A DNA stretch of 64,000 bases, taken from Candidatus Methanoperedens sp. (lineage in GTDB: Archaea > Halobacteriota > Methanosarcinia > Methanosarcinales > Methanoperedenaceae). Below are positions 49,729 through 59,379 of this stretch, one piece after another. The stretch spans positions 65,213-129,212 of the forward strand of contig JAPMTS010000003.1 in the NCBI GenBank assembly GCA_026552955.1. The letters run 5' to 3'. Position 1 is the stretch's first letter, and every line of letters begins with the position of its first letter. The translations under genes and the position numbers were made by a program. The notes beneath the pieces are model-generated. The model saw nothing but the letters and a program-made list of their open reading frames with translations. It was not told the origin of the DNA and searched no databases.

Positions 49729-51192
49729 ATGGTCGTTCGGAAACATATTTCGATTGAGAAAAAATATGTAGACAAAATAAAACCCCTGCTGGAAAAGTAT
49801 GAAGGGAATTTCAGCGCAGCCATACGAGAGATAATTGATATCGCAGTGGAAGGAAGGATGGCTCTGACTCATTCGGATCATGTCATTCTCTTTGATTCGC
49901 CAACTGCTAACTTCCTCCTCAGCAAGACAAACGGCATAATTCCTGAAAAAGAGATATTGTCTAAAATCGCAGATCCGCTTTTGTTTCATTCATTATCCAA
50001 TACCCTGGAATATTTCAATATCAAATTCAAGGAACTGGGGTGGGGAATAACATTTAGTGTCACCTGTGATAATGATACTACTCCGACCATTGCAGCGCTT
50101 ACCATAACGGGTGAAAATGATCAACTCATAGACCTTTCGGCAAAGTTATTCTCCCTGTACCTTGCAGCTGTTAAACACCTTGGGATAGAATCAGTATACA
50201 GGAGAAGTAAGTCTATCGAACTCAAATATAAAGTAAGGGGGAGTGAAGAAACAGCCTTTGATGATATTGATAAATATCTTGGTCAAATGCAAGAGCTTTA
50301 TTCCGAAATTGAAAAACGACCGGATTTCTGGCGAGGTATTGTAAGAAAATACCGGGATAGCAGTTACAAGACAGTTGCAATTCATAAAAATACTTTTGAA
50401 GACCTCCTGGCAAAAAAGACCCCTATCGGAGAGATAGGCATTGAATTGATAGCCAAACGTCCGATTAAGAATATTCCTCATCGAGAGTTCCTATATATCT
50501 TAAAGGAAGTGTACGAAACATCATGCGTTGCGGACAATTTTGATATTGAAGGAGATACTATCAAAGTCTTTCACAGTTATGGAAATCCCCGGGCTGTTGA
50601 AACCCTTAGAAACATATTATTAAATCAATTGAAAGCAAATGGGCATACCTACACAGCCGAATCCACACGTAACTTGATAATATTCCGGCACATGCCTGAG
50701 ATTGGGATCAAGATAAGTGAACTTATTGCTAACATGAAGAATTCAAACAGCAATTTTGACCGGGAAATAATTGCGTTTCTCAGGTTCTGTTCCAGTCTAA
50801 AAGGTCAACCAGATGTTAGCCGGTCAATCCGTGTTCTTGGTTATATGATGAGTAAACAGATATTTACAGAGTATGAGAAAGAGCACAATATTCATATCTG
50901 GAACATGAAAAATTTCCAGAATGCATTCTCTGCTCTGGATTCTAAAATAGGGAGGGTATCTGAATGGAAGTTGGTTAATAATAAAACAATCTGTTATATT
51001 GTTAAGAAATGCAATCTGGCACAGATAAGTGGTGAATTCAACATTGACCTGTGTCAATTATCAAGAGGTTTTTTCAAAGGGGCAATAGAGTATGTTTTTA
51101 AGGATAGCGTCGAGGTAAAGGTGATCAAACAATTAACACATGGTGATAACGTGTGTGAGGTGCATATTCAGGTACAAGACCCACCTATCTGA
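49729..51192 (+). CDS. RHH-like N-terminal protein, paralogue 1
   Basis: A 487-residue soluble protein and first of three paralogues. The N terminus (RKHISIEKKYVDKIKPLLEK then GNFSAAIREIIDIA) has a strand-helix-turn-helix pattern typical of ribbon-helix-helix DNA-binding or antitoxin-type domains. The rest is alpha/beta with no family I recognise; a conserved central block reads AIHKNTFEDLLAKKTPIGEI and a later one LKEVYETS. The C terminus has conserved LTHGDNVCEVHIQV. Preceded by GGTGAGG. A long upstream region with TGCCAC repeats suggests self-regulation (inference). Confidence 0.65.
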   Translation: MVVRKHISIEKKYVDKIKPLLEKYEGNFSAAIREIIDIAVEGRMALTHSDHVILFDSPTANFLLSKTNGIIPEKEILSKIADPLLFHSLSNTLEYFNIKFKELGWGITFSVTCDNDTTPTIAALTITGENDQLIDLSAKLFSLYLAAVKHLGIESVYRRSKSIELKYKVRGSEETAFDDIDKYLGQMQELYSEIEKRPDFWRGIVRKYRDSSYKTVAIHKNTFEDLLAKKTPIGEIGIELIAKRPIKNIPHREFLYILKEVYETSCVADNFDIEGDTIKVFHSYGNPRAVETLRNILLNQLKANGHTYTAESTRNLIIFRHMPEIGIKISELIANMKNSNSNFDREIIAFLRFCSSLKGQPDVSRSIRVLGYMMSKQIFTEYEKEHNIHIWNMKNFQNAFSALDSKIGRVSEWKLVNNKTICYIVKKCNLAQISGEFNIDLCQLSRGFFKGAIEYVFKDSVEVKVIKQLTHGDNVCEVHIQVQDPPI

Positions 51193-51419
51193 TCGAATTG
51201 GAACGTATGCAGTAAAATATCAAGGCAGGTAAACGTAAAATAATCTTAAACTTGTTGGAAGGTCAAAATTTATGGAAACATTTAATAGGGAAAAATGGTA
51301 AGAATGAAATTAGTTCATTTAAATCAGCCAGGATATTTTTATCATGATACCTGGAAAGATAAATTGGTGAAGGGCGTAGCTTGTTATGAGAATACTATTA
51401 ATATTGGGCAGCTCTGGAG

Positions 51420-51803
51420 GTGATTATTATAACAATTTCTGAGTCGCTTCAGACGGTTTTACATGATCTTGGATACATGCATGGTATTCAGGCTTCAGCA
51501 TTAGTCTCAAACGATGGACTTATGATGGAATCTAATATTAATACACATAGTGTTGATACGAAGACATTCGGAGCGGTGATCGCCATGCTAACGAGGTCAG
51601 CCATTCACACGGCGAAGGAGTTAAATAAAGGGGATATTGAATATTTGGTTCTTTTTACAAAAAAGGGTCAGATAATATTAAAAAAAGTCGCTTCACTTGC
51701 AATACTTACCGTTCTAACAGAAACAGGTACGGATGTCAGCTTGATTATTGTGGAAATGAAAAGAGCCAGCGAAGAGATTAAAAATATTCTTGCCCATCTC
51801 TGA
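51420..51803 (+). CDS. Roadblock/LC7-domain protein
   Basis: A 127-residue Roadblock/LC7 protein, a fold found in small-GTPase regulators such as MglB. Pattern: LQTVLHDLGYMHGIQASALVS, DGLMMESN, AVIAMLTRSAIHTAKELN, then GDIEYLVLFTKKGQIIL. The only canonical start before the domain is GTG at 51420, but that GTG overlaps the ribosome-binding site GGAGGTGA, so an unusual start codon a few codons later is possible. It lies between the first two RHH-like paralogues on the same strand. No Ras-like GTPase is adjacent. Confidence 0.75.
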   Translation: MIIITISESLQTVLHDLGYMHGIQASALVSNDGLMMESNINTHSVDTKTFGAVIAMLTRSAIHTAKELNKGDIEYLVLFTKKGQIILKKVASLAILTVLTETGTDVSLIIVEMKRASEEIKNILAHL

Positions 51804-51869
51804 CAGTTACTAAATATATGTGCCAATGAATCAGTATGAAAGGTTGAACATTATGCCATCAGCAATCCA

Positions 51870-52175
51870 TCAGTCGCCCCACATCTTAACAGCTATTGTA
51901 GCCAGGAGATAAATTCCAATTACCATTAATAGGAGATGCACGAATATGAACATTCTTCCTATCCATGCCCATTCCATATATAAATTGGAATATGAGTAGT
52001 AGACTCTTAAGATCGAACCCAGTACCAGAATCACTCCTGATAGCGCCAGGATCAGCCATCCCCTTCTGAAAATGTGCAAACTGAATTTTTTTGATGCATG
52101 CATGCAGATAAATACTATGAAAAACCCCATCATCATATTAATTAGTTCAACAAATGTCGCTGCATTAATTCCCAT
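51870..52175 (-). CDS. Three-helix membrane protein, unknown
   Basis: A 101-residue protein with three hydrophobic segments (about 6-25, 38-58, 74-95) and a short C-terminal tail. The first part, AATFVELINMMMGFFIVFICM, is followed by a charged loop with Phe-Arg-Arg. I do not recognise a family. It is encoded on the opposite strand inside the RHH-like gene cluster. Confidence 0.5.
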   Translation of the reverse strand: MGINAATFVELINMMMGFFIVFICMHASKKFSLHIFRRGWLILALSGVILVLGSILRVYYSYSNLYMEWAWIGRMFIFVHLLLMVIGIYLLATIAVKMWGD

Positions 52176-52342
52176 AAATCTCTCCTATCTAATAAGAATG
52201 TTATTTTCATACTAATTAAATTTTTTGATTTGATTAAGAAAAACGATAATAATTGAAAAGCGTAAACTATAAATCTATTGTTCGCGTAATCACGAATAAA
52301 CAATTTCATAATGGGGCAAAACGATGGATCAACCTGAATATC

Positions 52343-53785
52343 ATGATCACTACAAGACATATTTCTCTTGATGATGAATGTGTGGAGAAAATAAAACCAT
52401 ACGTTGAAAAGAACAAAGGAAATTTCAGTGCCGCAATAAGGGATATCATTGATGAGGCAGGAAAAAGTGGTATTCATGAGAATGTATCAGTTATAGAAAT
52501 TTCGTTGTTTAAATGGATGCTGGGGGAAATAGACGGTATACTCATTCCGGATACCATACTGGATGCTATGATAGATCCATTGTTAATCAATTCATTGACA
52601 AAACTTAAAAAGAACCTTGTTGATAAATTCAATGAGCTTGAGTGGGAAATTGACGTGACATTATCATACGATACGGATGTTAATCCTGCTAATGTTTTGA
52701 TAGAAATCAGGGGTTCTTATGAAAAAAGAAAAATTGTTGCCAGCATTGTATCACAGTATCTGGTGAAGAATGCAATGAATATTAAACCCCTTGAAATAAA
52801 ATCTGTTTCTGATCATAATGATTGCATTATCGTTGAACTCAAAAAATCGAATAAAGAAGATTCTATGCGAAGCTTGATGACCTTTTTTGGTTCAAGGGAT
52901 GAAATAATGAAAGCTATAAAGGAACGTCCTGTTTTCTGGAAAGCCATAATAAAAAGGCATCTATTAAGCAACTACAATATGGTCACTGTTCACAGGAATT
53001 ATTTTGAGGATCTCCTGGCTGGTAATGTTCCCATGGGGGAAATTACTATTGAGACCCTTGCAAAGAAACCAATCCAGGAAATACCCCTTGGAATGATGCT
53101 TTCTTTGCTAAAGGAAGTTTATGAGACTTCCAGGGTTTTTGATCGTGTAGAAATTGACCGGGAAACATTAATATTATTTCACAGTTATAGAAATATGGTG
53201 GTAATTGAAACATTAAAAAAGAGCCTTGTATCGCTCTTAGAAACGAACGGTCATTTATATGATGCAAAAGTAACATCAAATATGATCGTACTAACCCATA
53301 GACCGGATATAAACACTAAGGTAAACGAAATCGTAAGCAATCTGAAAATCAGCAATAGCAGAGTAGACCAGGAATTAATAATGTTCATGGCTTTTCTTAA
53401 AGGGCTAAAAGACATCCCGGATATACATTTATCATTAAAAGCTTTAGGGGGAAGGATAGGTAGGTCCCTTATGCAGGAGTATGAAAAAGAAAATGGTATT
53501 AAAAACTGGACCCTGGAAAATTTCCAAAAGGCTTTTGAAACTATTCATTCCAAACTCCGAATAGAAAGTGATTGGAAAGTAGAGGGAAAAAATCTGACGT
53601 ATAAGGTCAGGAAATGTGCAATGGTCGAAGATGGAGATCTATTCGAAACTGAAGTTTGCCATTTAATTCAGGAATCATTCAGGGGGGCATTGAATCATGC
53701 ATTTGGAAATAAAGCGGGATTACACATTAATAAATCATTCATCAATGGAGATAAATCGTGTGAAGTGGAATTACAGATCTTATAA
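52343..53785 (+). CDS. RHH-like N-terminal protein, paralogue 2
   Basis: A 480-residue protein starting at ATG 52343 (MITTRHISLDDECVEKIKP), aligned with the start of the third paralogue. It shares the RHH-like N terminus (GNFSAAIRDIIDEAG), the block YNMVTVHRNYFEDLLAGN, LLKEVYETSR, a repeated alpha/beta part (LLETNGHLYDAKVTSN) and a C-terminal Cys near the end (SCEVELQIL). The frame is open upstream to 52253 but lacks a convincing start there. Function unknown. No clear Shine-Dalgarno precedes the chosen ATG. Confidence 0.65.
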   Translation: MITTRHISLDDECVEKIKPYVEKNKGNFSAAIRDIIDEAGKSGIHENVSVIEISLFKWMLGEIDGILIPDTILDAMIDPLLINSLTKLKKNLVDKFNELEWEIDVTLSYDTDVNPANVLIEIRGSYEKRKIVASIVSQYLVKNAMNIKPLEIKSVSDHNDCIIVELKKSNKEDSMRSLMTFFGSRDEIMKAIKERPVFWKAIIKRHLLSNYNMVTVHRNYFEDLLAGNVPMGEITIETLAKKPIQEIPLGMMLSLLKEVYETSRVFDRVEIDRETLILFHSYRNMVVIETLKKSLVSLLETNGHLYDAKVTSNMIVLTHRPDINTKVNEIVSNLKISNSRVDQELIMFMAFLKGLKDIPDIHLSLKALGGRIGRSLMQEYEKENGIKNWTLENFQKAFETIHSKLRIESDWKVEGKNLTYKVRKCAMVEDGDLFETEVCHLIQESFRGALNHAFGNKAGLHINKSFINGDKSCEVELQIL

Positions 53786-53834
53786 AAAGGTCCAATGGGA
53801 AAGATAAAAACAAAGATTCTGTGGGGTGATGCTA

Positions 53835-55280
53835 ATGACAGTTTCAAGACATATCTCAATAGATGATGAACATTTAGAGAAGATTAAGCCCTACCTGGCA
53901 AAATACCAGGGTAATTTTGGCGGTGCACTCAAAGAGCTCATAGACCAGGGTAGTTTGTATCGTTCAAGGAATAATGCCCAATCAATTGATATATCTCTCC
54001 TCAATTGGATGCTCACCCAGATGGATGGTATTTTAATTCCTGATAACGTATTATATGAATTGATCGTTCCTTTGTTACAGAATGATTCGATGAAAAAATG
54101 TGAAGAAAATTTGAACTATTGTTTCCATAACCTAAAGTTAGGTGTGGATCTTGTCCTGAAATATGATAATGAATCACTTCCCTTGGAAGTGATTATTGAA
54201 ATAAGAGGGCACCCCGACAAAACTGAATTTGCTGCTAAAATTGCATCCCAATATCTGGTGAATAATTCACCTGGCAATTCGCCGCTTGAAATTCGGTCTG
54301 TTAATAATTATGGTGGTAGTTATAAAATTGAACTTGCTATTTCGAATAAAAAAGATGCTCAAAGGAGCTTAGTAACATTTTTTGGAGGGACAGATGAAAT
54401 TATCAATGTCATCAAGAGCCGTTCGGATTTTTGGAGCTCCATGATCAAAAAACATGTTTTATGTGACTACAACATGGTTACCGTTCACAGGAATTATTTT
54501 GAGGACTTAGCTGGTAATAAGCTTCCCACTGAAGAAATTACGATCGAGAATTTAGCAAACAAGCCAATCCGGGAAATACCCCATAAAGAAATGCTTTTTT
54601 GGATAAAAGAAGTATATGAAACTTCAAGGATCGTTGATAAATTGGATATCGAGAATGATTCTTTAATAGTGTCCCATAGTTACAGAAAAGAAAATGCAAT
54701 TAATCTATTAAAAAAAAGCTTGATTATGCTTTTGGAATCGAACGGTCATTTATACGATGCAAAGCGTGTGGCAAATAAGATCGTGTTGACACACAGACCA
54801 GATGTCGGGATTAAGATCAATGAAATAGTAAACGATCTAAAAGTCAGTAACAGTGCATTTGACCAGCAATTAATAATGTTCATGACTTTTATTAAAGGAC
54901 TCAAAGACATCCCGGATGTACCCTTATCCCTGACCGTTTTGGGGAGAAGGATTGGCAGGTCACTAATGCAGGAATACGAAACAGAAAATAACATTAAGGA
55001 ATGGAGCATGGAAGCTTTCCAAAAGGCTCTGAAAAAGATCGATTCTATACTTCAAAGAGAATGTGAATGGAAACTTGAGGAAAAAAATCTCCTTTATACT
55101 ATCAGGAAATGCAAAGTTGCAACTGATGGGAATATCGTTGAGGTATATACTTGCCATATCGTAAGAGAAACGTTTAAAGGAGCAATGAGGTATGTATTTG
55201 GAAATAAGGCAGAATTACAGGTCAAAAAACTATTAACCCATGGTGATAATGTATGTCAGGTATTAATTCGAATACTGTGA
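53835..55280 (+). CDS. RHH-like N-terminal protein, paralogue 3
   Basis: A 481-residue protein from ATG 53835 (MTVSRHISIDDEHLEKIKP), placed 5 bases after GGGGTGA; GTG 53826 is less likely. It is clearly closest to paralogue 2 (YNMVTVHRNYFEDLAGN; LLESNGHLYDAKRVANK; RRIGRSLMQEYETENNI). The N-terminal RHH-like hairpin and helix (GNFGGALKELIDQG) and the C-terminal THGDNVCQVLIRIL are shared with paralogue 1. It is 49 bases after paralogue 2, suggesting tandem duplication. Confidence 0.65.
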   Translation: MTVSRHISIDDEHLEKIKPYLAKYQGNFGGALKELIDQGSLYRSRNNAQSIDISLLNWMLTQMDGILIPDNVLYELIVPLLQNDSMKKCEENLNYCFHNLKLGVDLVLKYDNESLPLEVIIEIRGHPDKTEFAAKIASQYLVNNSPGNSPLEIRSVNNYGGSYKIELAISNKKDAQRSLVTFFGGTDEIINVIKSRSDFWSSMIKKHVLCDYNMVTVHRNYFEDLAGNKLPTEEITIENLANKPIREIPHKEMLFWIKEVYETSRIVDKLDIENDSLIVSHSYRKENAINLLKKSLIMLLESNGHLYDAKRVANKIVLTHRPDVGIKINEIVNDLKVSNSAFDQQLIMFMTFIKGLKDIPDVPLSLTVLGRRIGRSLMQEYETENNIKEWSMEAFQKALKKIDSILQRECEWKLEEKNLLYTIRKCKVATDGNIVEVYTCHIVRETFKGAMRYVFGNKAELQVKKLLTHGDNVCQVLIRIL

Positions 55281-55289
55281 ACTACCACC

Positions 55290-56267
55290 CTACCCAATTT
55301 TTCTGCAAATGAAAGGCAATCCTTTCTCCAGGATCATTGTAGCGCCAGGTGCTACTTCCTTGATCGTCTTTATGAGATCAACAGCCTCTTCGACTTGCTT
55401 CCTGCACGTGTCAAGAACTTGTTCAATACGGTTCAGATCGTCCCCATTCTTAACATCTTTTAAGGCATTTGCAAGTTTTTCAACTACCTGAATCAATTTT
55501 TCTTTTTTCTCTGATCCTTCCAATGCTTTTTTTGCCTCAGTAAGATAATTTTGTACTGCCTTTTTTGCCTCTTGTTTTTTGAAAATTATTGTGTAAAATG
55601 ATCGATAAAAAGGATAACAGAATTGAGCCGGATTGAAATGCACTGCTTCATTAGATGATATTTCAAAAAAATGAATGGCATTTTCCAATTCTTCCTGGAA
55701 ATTATGTTCACCTTTTGCTTCGGTCGCTTTCACTATTGATGCTTTTCCCAGATAGTAGTTTGCTGACACTCTTGTATCGGTATCTTTCTCCCCTGCCAGG
55801 CGTATCAAGTCCTCCCATGCTTGTTGCTTATCAGGGATATGAGGAAAAGCAGCACCAAGTGACCCGGCAGCGATCCCTCGAATATTTTCATCCTCATCCT
55901 GTGTCAATTGATGCAGGTCATTCCAGGATTGTTCTTTATCGGGAAAGTAAGAAAAAACAGCACCCAATGCTCCTGCACCAATTCCCCTGATAAATTTATT
56001 CTTATCCCCGGTAAAACGATGGAGGTCATCACCTGCTTGTTCTTTGTCAGGGATGTGAGGAAAAGCAGCGCTCAGGGATCCGGCAGCTCCCAGCCACACA
56101 TTTCTATCTTTATCCTTCGCTAATCTGATAATGTCCTCCCATGCCTGCTTCTTATCAGGAAGAGCTGAAAAATTATTGCTTAGTTGAGTTAATGCCTCCC
56201 TGCGCTTATGAAAGCTTCTGCTTCTTGTTTCCTTGTGTATTTTCCCCTGATCTATCAACCCGATCAC
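55290..56267 (-). CDS. HEAT-repeat protein
   Basis: A 325-residue protein. Residues 25-170 are HEAT repeats with a period of about 31 residues; four copies share the core GAAGSLSAAFPHIPDKEQA or GAGALGAVFSYFPDKEQS, with charged loops such as DKDRNV and DEDENI. The C-terminal half has charged helices (YLTEAKKALEGSEKKEKL, VDLIKTIKEVAPG). No enzymatic motif. Such repeats bind proteins. The repeats are also visible in the DNA (about 55.8-56.2 kb). It converges with the third RHH-like gene. Confidence 0.85.
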   Translation of the reverse strand: MIGLIDQGKIHKETRSRSFHKRREALTQLSNNFSALPDKKQAWEDIIRLAKDKDRNVWLGAAGSLSAAFPHIPDKEQAGDDLHRFTGDKNKFIRGIGAGALGAVFSYFPDKEQSWNDLHQLTQDEDENIRGIAAGSLGAAFPHIPDKQQAWEDLIRLAGEKDTDTRVSANYYLGKASIVKATEAKGEHNFQEELENAIHFFEISSNEAVHFNPAQFCYPFYRSFYTIIFKKQEAKKAVQNYLTEAKKALEGSEKKEKLIQVVEKLANALKDVKNGDDLNRIEQVLDTCRKQVEEAVDLIKTIKEVAPGATMILEKGLPFICRKIG

Positions 56268-56306
56268 CTACCACTCTGTACCGAAGGTATTATTTTTCAG
56301 ATCTAT

Positions 56307-56624
56307 CTATGCTATGAATCCATAGGACTTTTTGCCATTATTTGTTTCTTCATGCAGAAGCTCTTCCATTTTTATTTGGGCTGCCTTAATGCGTTGAAGT
56401 AATTTCACAGCATCGGATGGCTTTATCTTCACGACGATTCTGTGCCTTAAGTCCTGACTGTATACCCATAATGCATAAACAAAATATACGATAAAAGCTA
56501 CCGGTATGATGAACAACCAACCTGTAACGAATGCTATGAACGTTTCTGCAGGATAATAATAGGCAGCTCCCATAACCGCCCCGGCAATAGCTGCCGCAGC
56601 AATATACTTTGCCCAGTTTTCCAT
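56307..56624 (-). CDS. Small membrane protein with cytosolic helix, unknown
   Basis: A 105-residue protein with two hydrophobic segments (about 6-25 and 30-52) and a charged C-terminal helix (VKIKPSDAVKLLQRIKAAQ). No family recognised. It is upstream of the HEAT-repeat gene on the same strand with about 40 bases between them, so the two may be co-transcribed. Confidence 0.5.
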   Translation of the reverse strand: MENWAKYIAAAAIAGAVMGAAYYYPAETFIAFVTGWLFIIPVAFIVYFVYALWVYSQDLRHRIVVKIKPSDAVKLLQRIKAAQIKMEELLHEETNNGKKSYGFIA

Positions 56625-56834
56625 GTGTGTTCTCCCATTTTTACTGCAAATTCATGAGCCAATAAATTAATTCTCATCTCACTACTTAAATCTATCCCAG
56701 CTTACAGTATCTGTAAAGAAATGTTAAATTGGTGATTCTTTTTAATCATTCCACAATGCAGCTATAGAAAGGTTTATACTGTATAAATACTCTAAAACTG
56801 AATATCATATTGATAATGACTGAGGTATATAAAT

Positions 56835-57848
56835 ATGAAATTTAGCTGGTTTTTCAAGAAAAAAGATTTAATGCAAGAAGCGCAAGATTATAAGAATTCG
56901 GGAAAATATGACCGCGCCCTTGAATCATATGCGAACATTCTTAAGATCGAGCCTAAGAATCTAAAAGCCTGGTATGATAAAGCATCGATTCACCTGACAC
57001 TTGAACAATACCTCCCTGCCCTTGATGCTTACAAGACTATCCTGGAAATTGACCCGAAGAACATAAAAGCATGGCATGAATTTGGATTCATACTTGTGAA
57101 TCTTGGAAGACTTGAAGAGGCTCTGAAAGCATATGACAAAGTACTTGAATCAGAGCCTGAAAATATAAAATTGCTAAATGAAAAGGCAATGATATTGAAG
57201 GAATTGAAGAGGGATCCGGAAGTAATAAAAATATACGACAGGCTTCTTGAGAAAGATCCGAATAACATTAAAATGTGGTATGATAAAGGATTAATGCTTT
57301 CCAGTCTTGGAAAAGAAGCCGATGCGTTTTCAGCATACGAGAAAGTCCTGAGCATAAATCCTGGTCATGGAGGCGCTCTTGCCAGGAAAGGAATGATAAT
57401 AGGAACGCGCAGGCAATATGCCGAAAGCTTTGACTTACTTGAAAAATCCATTAAGATTGATCCTTCGAATTGGAATGCATGGTATGGCAAGGGAAAGATA
57501 TGGGGATTAAAAGCAAATGACCTTTCTTCAATTGACCGGAAATATGATGCAATGAAAGCGTTTGAAACCGCATTGAACGCATATGGAAAAACCATTGAAT
57601 TAAATCCCGGGGATGCAATGTTATGGTTTGAGAAGGGTGTAATTCTCAATAAACTTGACAGGGCAAGTGAAGCCCTCCAGGCTTTTAATAAGTCAATAGA
57701 AATAAATCCCGAAAACGCTAATGCATGGTATGAAAAAGGATTGATAACAAAGGAACTTGTAAGTGAAGCTGAGGCGATGAATTGCTTCAGGAAAGTAATG
57801 GAATTGGATCCTTCGCACACTCTTGCCCGACATAAATTGAAAAAATAA
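56835..57848 (+). CDS. TPR-repeat protein
   Basis: A 337-residue protein almost entirely of about eight or nine tetratricopeptide repeats, each 34 residues. Consensus visible: AWYDKASIHLTLEQYLPALDAYKTILEIDPKN; later AWYGKGKIWGLKAND and WFEKGVILNKLDRASEALQAF. The first residues MKFSWFFKKKDLMQEAQDYK are a short basic start. TPRs bind other proteins; a specific role cannot be told. It precedes an amidohydrolase by 7 bases, so co-expression is likely. Confidence 0.9.
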   Translation: MKFSWFFKKKDLMQEAQDYKNSGKYDRALESYANILKIEPKNLKAWYDKASIHLTLEQYLPALDAYKTILEIDPKNIKAWHEFGFILVNLGRLEEALKAYDKVLESEPENIKLLNEKAMILKELKRDPEVIKIYDRLLEKDPNNIKMWYDKGLMLSSLGKEADAFSAYEKVLSINPGHGGALARKGMIIGTRRQYAESFDLLEKSIKIDPSNWNAWYGKGKIWGLKANDLSSIDRKYDAMKAFETALNAYGKTIELNPGDAMLWFEKGVILNKLDRASEALQAFNKSIEINPENANAWYEKGLITKELVSEAEAMNCFRKVMELDPSHTLARHKLKK

Positions 57849-57855
57849 AAAACAC

Positions 57856-58896
57856 ATGGAACAAACCCTCAAGGGCACAATAATCTCTGGCGATGAATTT
57901 GAACCAATAGACGGCTACATTACTATTAAGAATGGCTTGATACAGGATATTGAAGAAAGCAACGTTGCTGCGGATGTAATAATAGCCCCGTGTTTTGTTA
58001 ATACCCATACTCATCTTGGGGATTCAGTAATAAAAGATCCTCCATTTTTACCTTTATCTGAACTTGTGCAACCCCCTCATGGTTTGAAACACAGGATTTT
58101 GAGTAAGACCCCGCATTTTGAACTCGTTTCTTCTATGAAAGCAAGTCTTAATGATATGATAAAAACAGGAACGTGTGCTTTTTGCGATTTTCGTGAAGGC
58201 GGGCTAGCCGGAGTACAGGCGCTCCAGGAGGCATTGGGAGCTGAATCCCGGCTAAAATCGTTGGTTCTCGGGCGCCCGGGTGTGGATATGAATTATCTTG
58301 ACTCCTGCGATGGAACCGGACTTAGCAGCATGAATGACCTGGAACTTGGATATGTCCAGGATATTGTTAAACAGACGCGTGAAAAAGGAAAGAGATTTGC
58401 CATACATGCTGGTGAAAGGGACTTTACTGATATTTCAAGCGCTCTTGAATTACAGCCTGATTTCCTGATACATCTTACAAATGCCAATGAAAAACATATC
58501 AGGGATATAGCGGATTTAAATATTCCTGTAGTAGTGTGCCCACGCTCGAATTATATCACAAGATCAGGATTCCCGCCCATAGGGAAAATGCTTGATGCGG
58601 GAATTATCGTTTCTGTAGGCACTGACAATGTAATGCTTAATTCCGTCAATATGTTTTCTGAGATGGAATTTCTTGTCAAAACAAAAGTATTTGATGACAG
58701 ACAAGTATTTAAACTGTGCACGCTAAATGGAGCAAAACAGTTAGGCATGGATAAAGAATCAGGTTCCATAAAAAAGGGTAAAAATGCAAGATTGATGATC
58801 TTGAATAAAAAATCCGATAATATGCAGGGAATTAAAAATCCATTGAGCAGTTTAGTGAGGCGAGCTAGACCTGATGATATTATAAGTATAATTTAA
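57856..58896 (+). CDS. Amidohydrolase-family deaminase/hydrolase
   Basis: A 346-residue amidohydrolase superfamily enzyme. Metal ligands: HTH in CFVNTHTHLGD, His in FAIHAGERD, and Asp in VSVGTDNVML. The overall order is that of the chlorohydrolase/cytosine-deaminase branch (SsnA, guanine deaminase-like). Substrate cannot be told from sequence. It follows the TPR gene and precedes a universal stress protein gene. The usual C-terminal small beta domain is short (GSIKKGKNARLMIL). Confidence 0.82.
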   Translation: MEQTLKGTIISGDEFEPIDGYITIKNGLIQDIEESNVAADVIIAPCFVNTHTHLGDSVIKDPPFLPLSELVQPPHGLKHRILSKTPHFELVSSMKASLNDMIKTGTCAFCDFREGGLAGVQALQEALGAESRLKSLVLGRPGVDMNYLDSCDGTGLSSMNDLELGYVQDIVKQTREKGKRFAIHAGERDFTDISSALELQPDFLIHLTNANEKHIRDIADLNIPVVVCPRSNYITRSGFPPIGKMLDAGIIVSVGTDNVMLNSVNMFSEMEFLVKTKVFDDRQVFKLCTLNGAKQLGMDKESGSIKKGKNARLMILNKKSDNMQGIKNPLSSLVRRARPDDIISII

Positions 58897-58915
58897 TGCG
58901 TGAAGGAGGAAAATT

Positions 58916-59362
58916 ATGGCCAGTAAATTCTATGAAAAAATATTAATTGCAACAGATGGTTCGGAATATACAAAAAACGCAGTTGATTATGGTATCGACA
59001 TTGCAAAGAACACGGGAGCAAAGCTGTTCGCAATTTATGTAGTTGATACTGCGGCTTTTGCTTCGATCCCCATGGATGCTGCATGGGAAAGCATGTATGA
59101 GCTTCTAAAACAGGAAGGAGACCTTGCAATAAAATTTGTGGCAGAGAGAGCGGAAGCAGAAGGGATGGAAGTTGAGGGCAATTTAATTGAAGGGCATCCT
59201 GCTGATGAAATCATAAGATATTCCGAAAAGAACTCGATTTCGGTCATAGTAATGGGAACCCTGGGAAAGAGCGGGCTTGACAGGTTCCTTCTGGGAAGCG
59301 TGGCTGAGAAAGTAGTCCGTAATTCTAAAATACCTGTACTTGTAGTTCGCGGTAAGAAGTAA
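58916..59362 (+). CDS. Universal stress protein (UspA family)
   Basis: A 148-residue Usp. The start ILIATDGSEYTKNAVDYGIDIA and the end VIVMGTLGKSGLDRFLLGSVAEKVVRNSKIPVLVV hold the ATP-binding signature G-2x-G-9x-G(S/T) (GKSGLDRFLLGS). It probably binds ATP and forms a dimer. It starts after AGGAGGAAAATT and lies 17 bases before the CBS gene, so it is likely co-transcribed with it. Confidence 0.93.
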   Translation: MASKFYEKILIATDGSEYTKNAVDYGIDIAKNTGAKLFAIYVVDTAAFASIPMDAAWESMYELLKQEGDLAIKFVAERAEAEGMEVEGNLIEGHPADEIIRYSEKNSISVIVMGTLGKSGLDRFLLGSVAEKVVRNSKIPVLVVRGKK

Positions 59363-59379
59363 TAATTAGGAGACATAAA

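Noticed and set aside
55800..56200. Periodic sequence in the DNA that might be a CRISPR-like or tandem array
   Set aside because: The period of about 93 bases is exactly three times 31 codons and matches the HEAT repeats of the encoded protein; there are no identical repeats with spacers.
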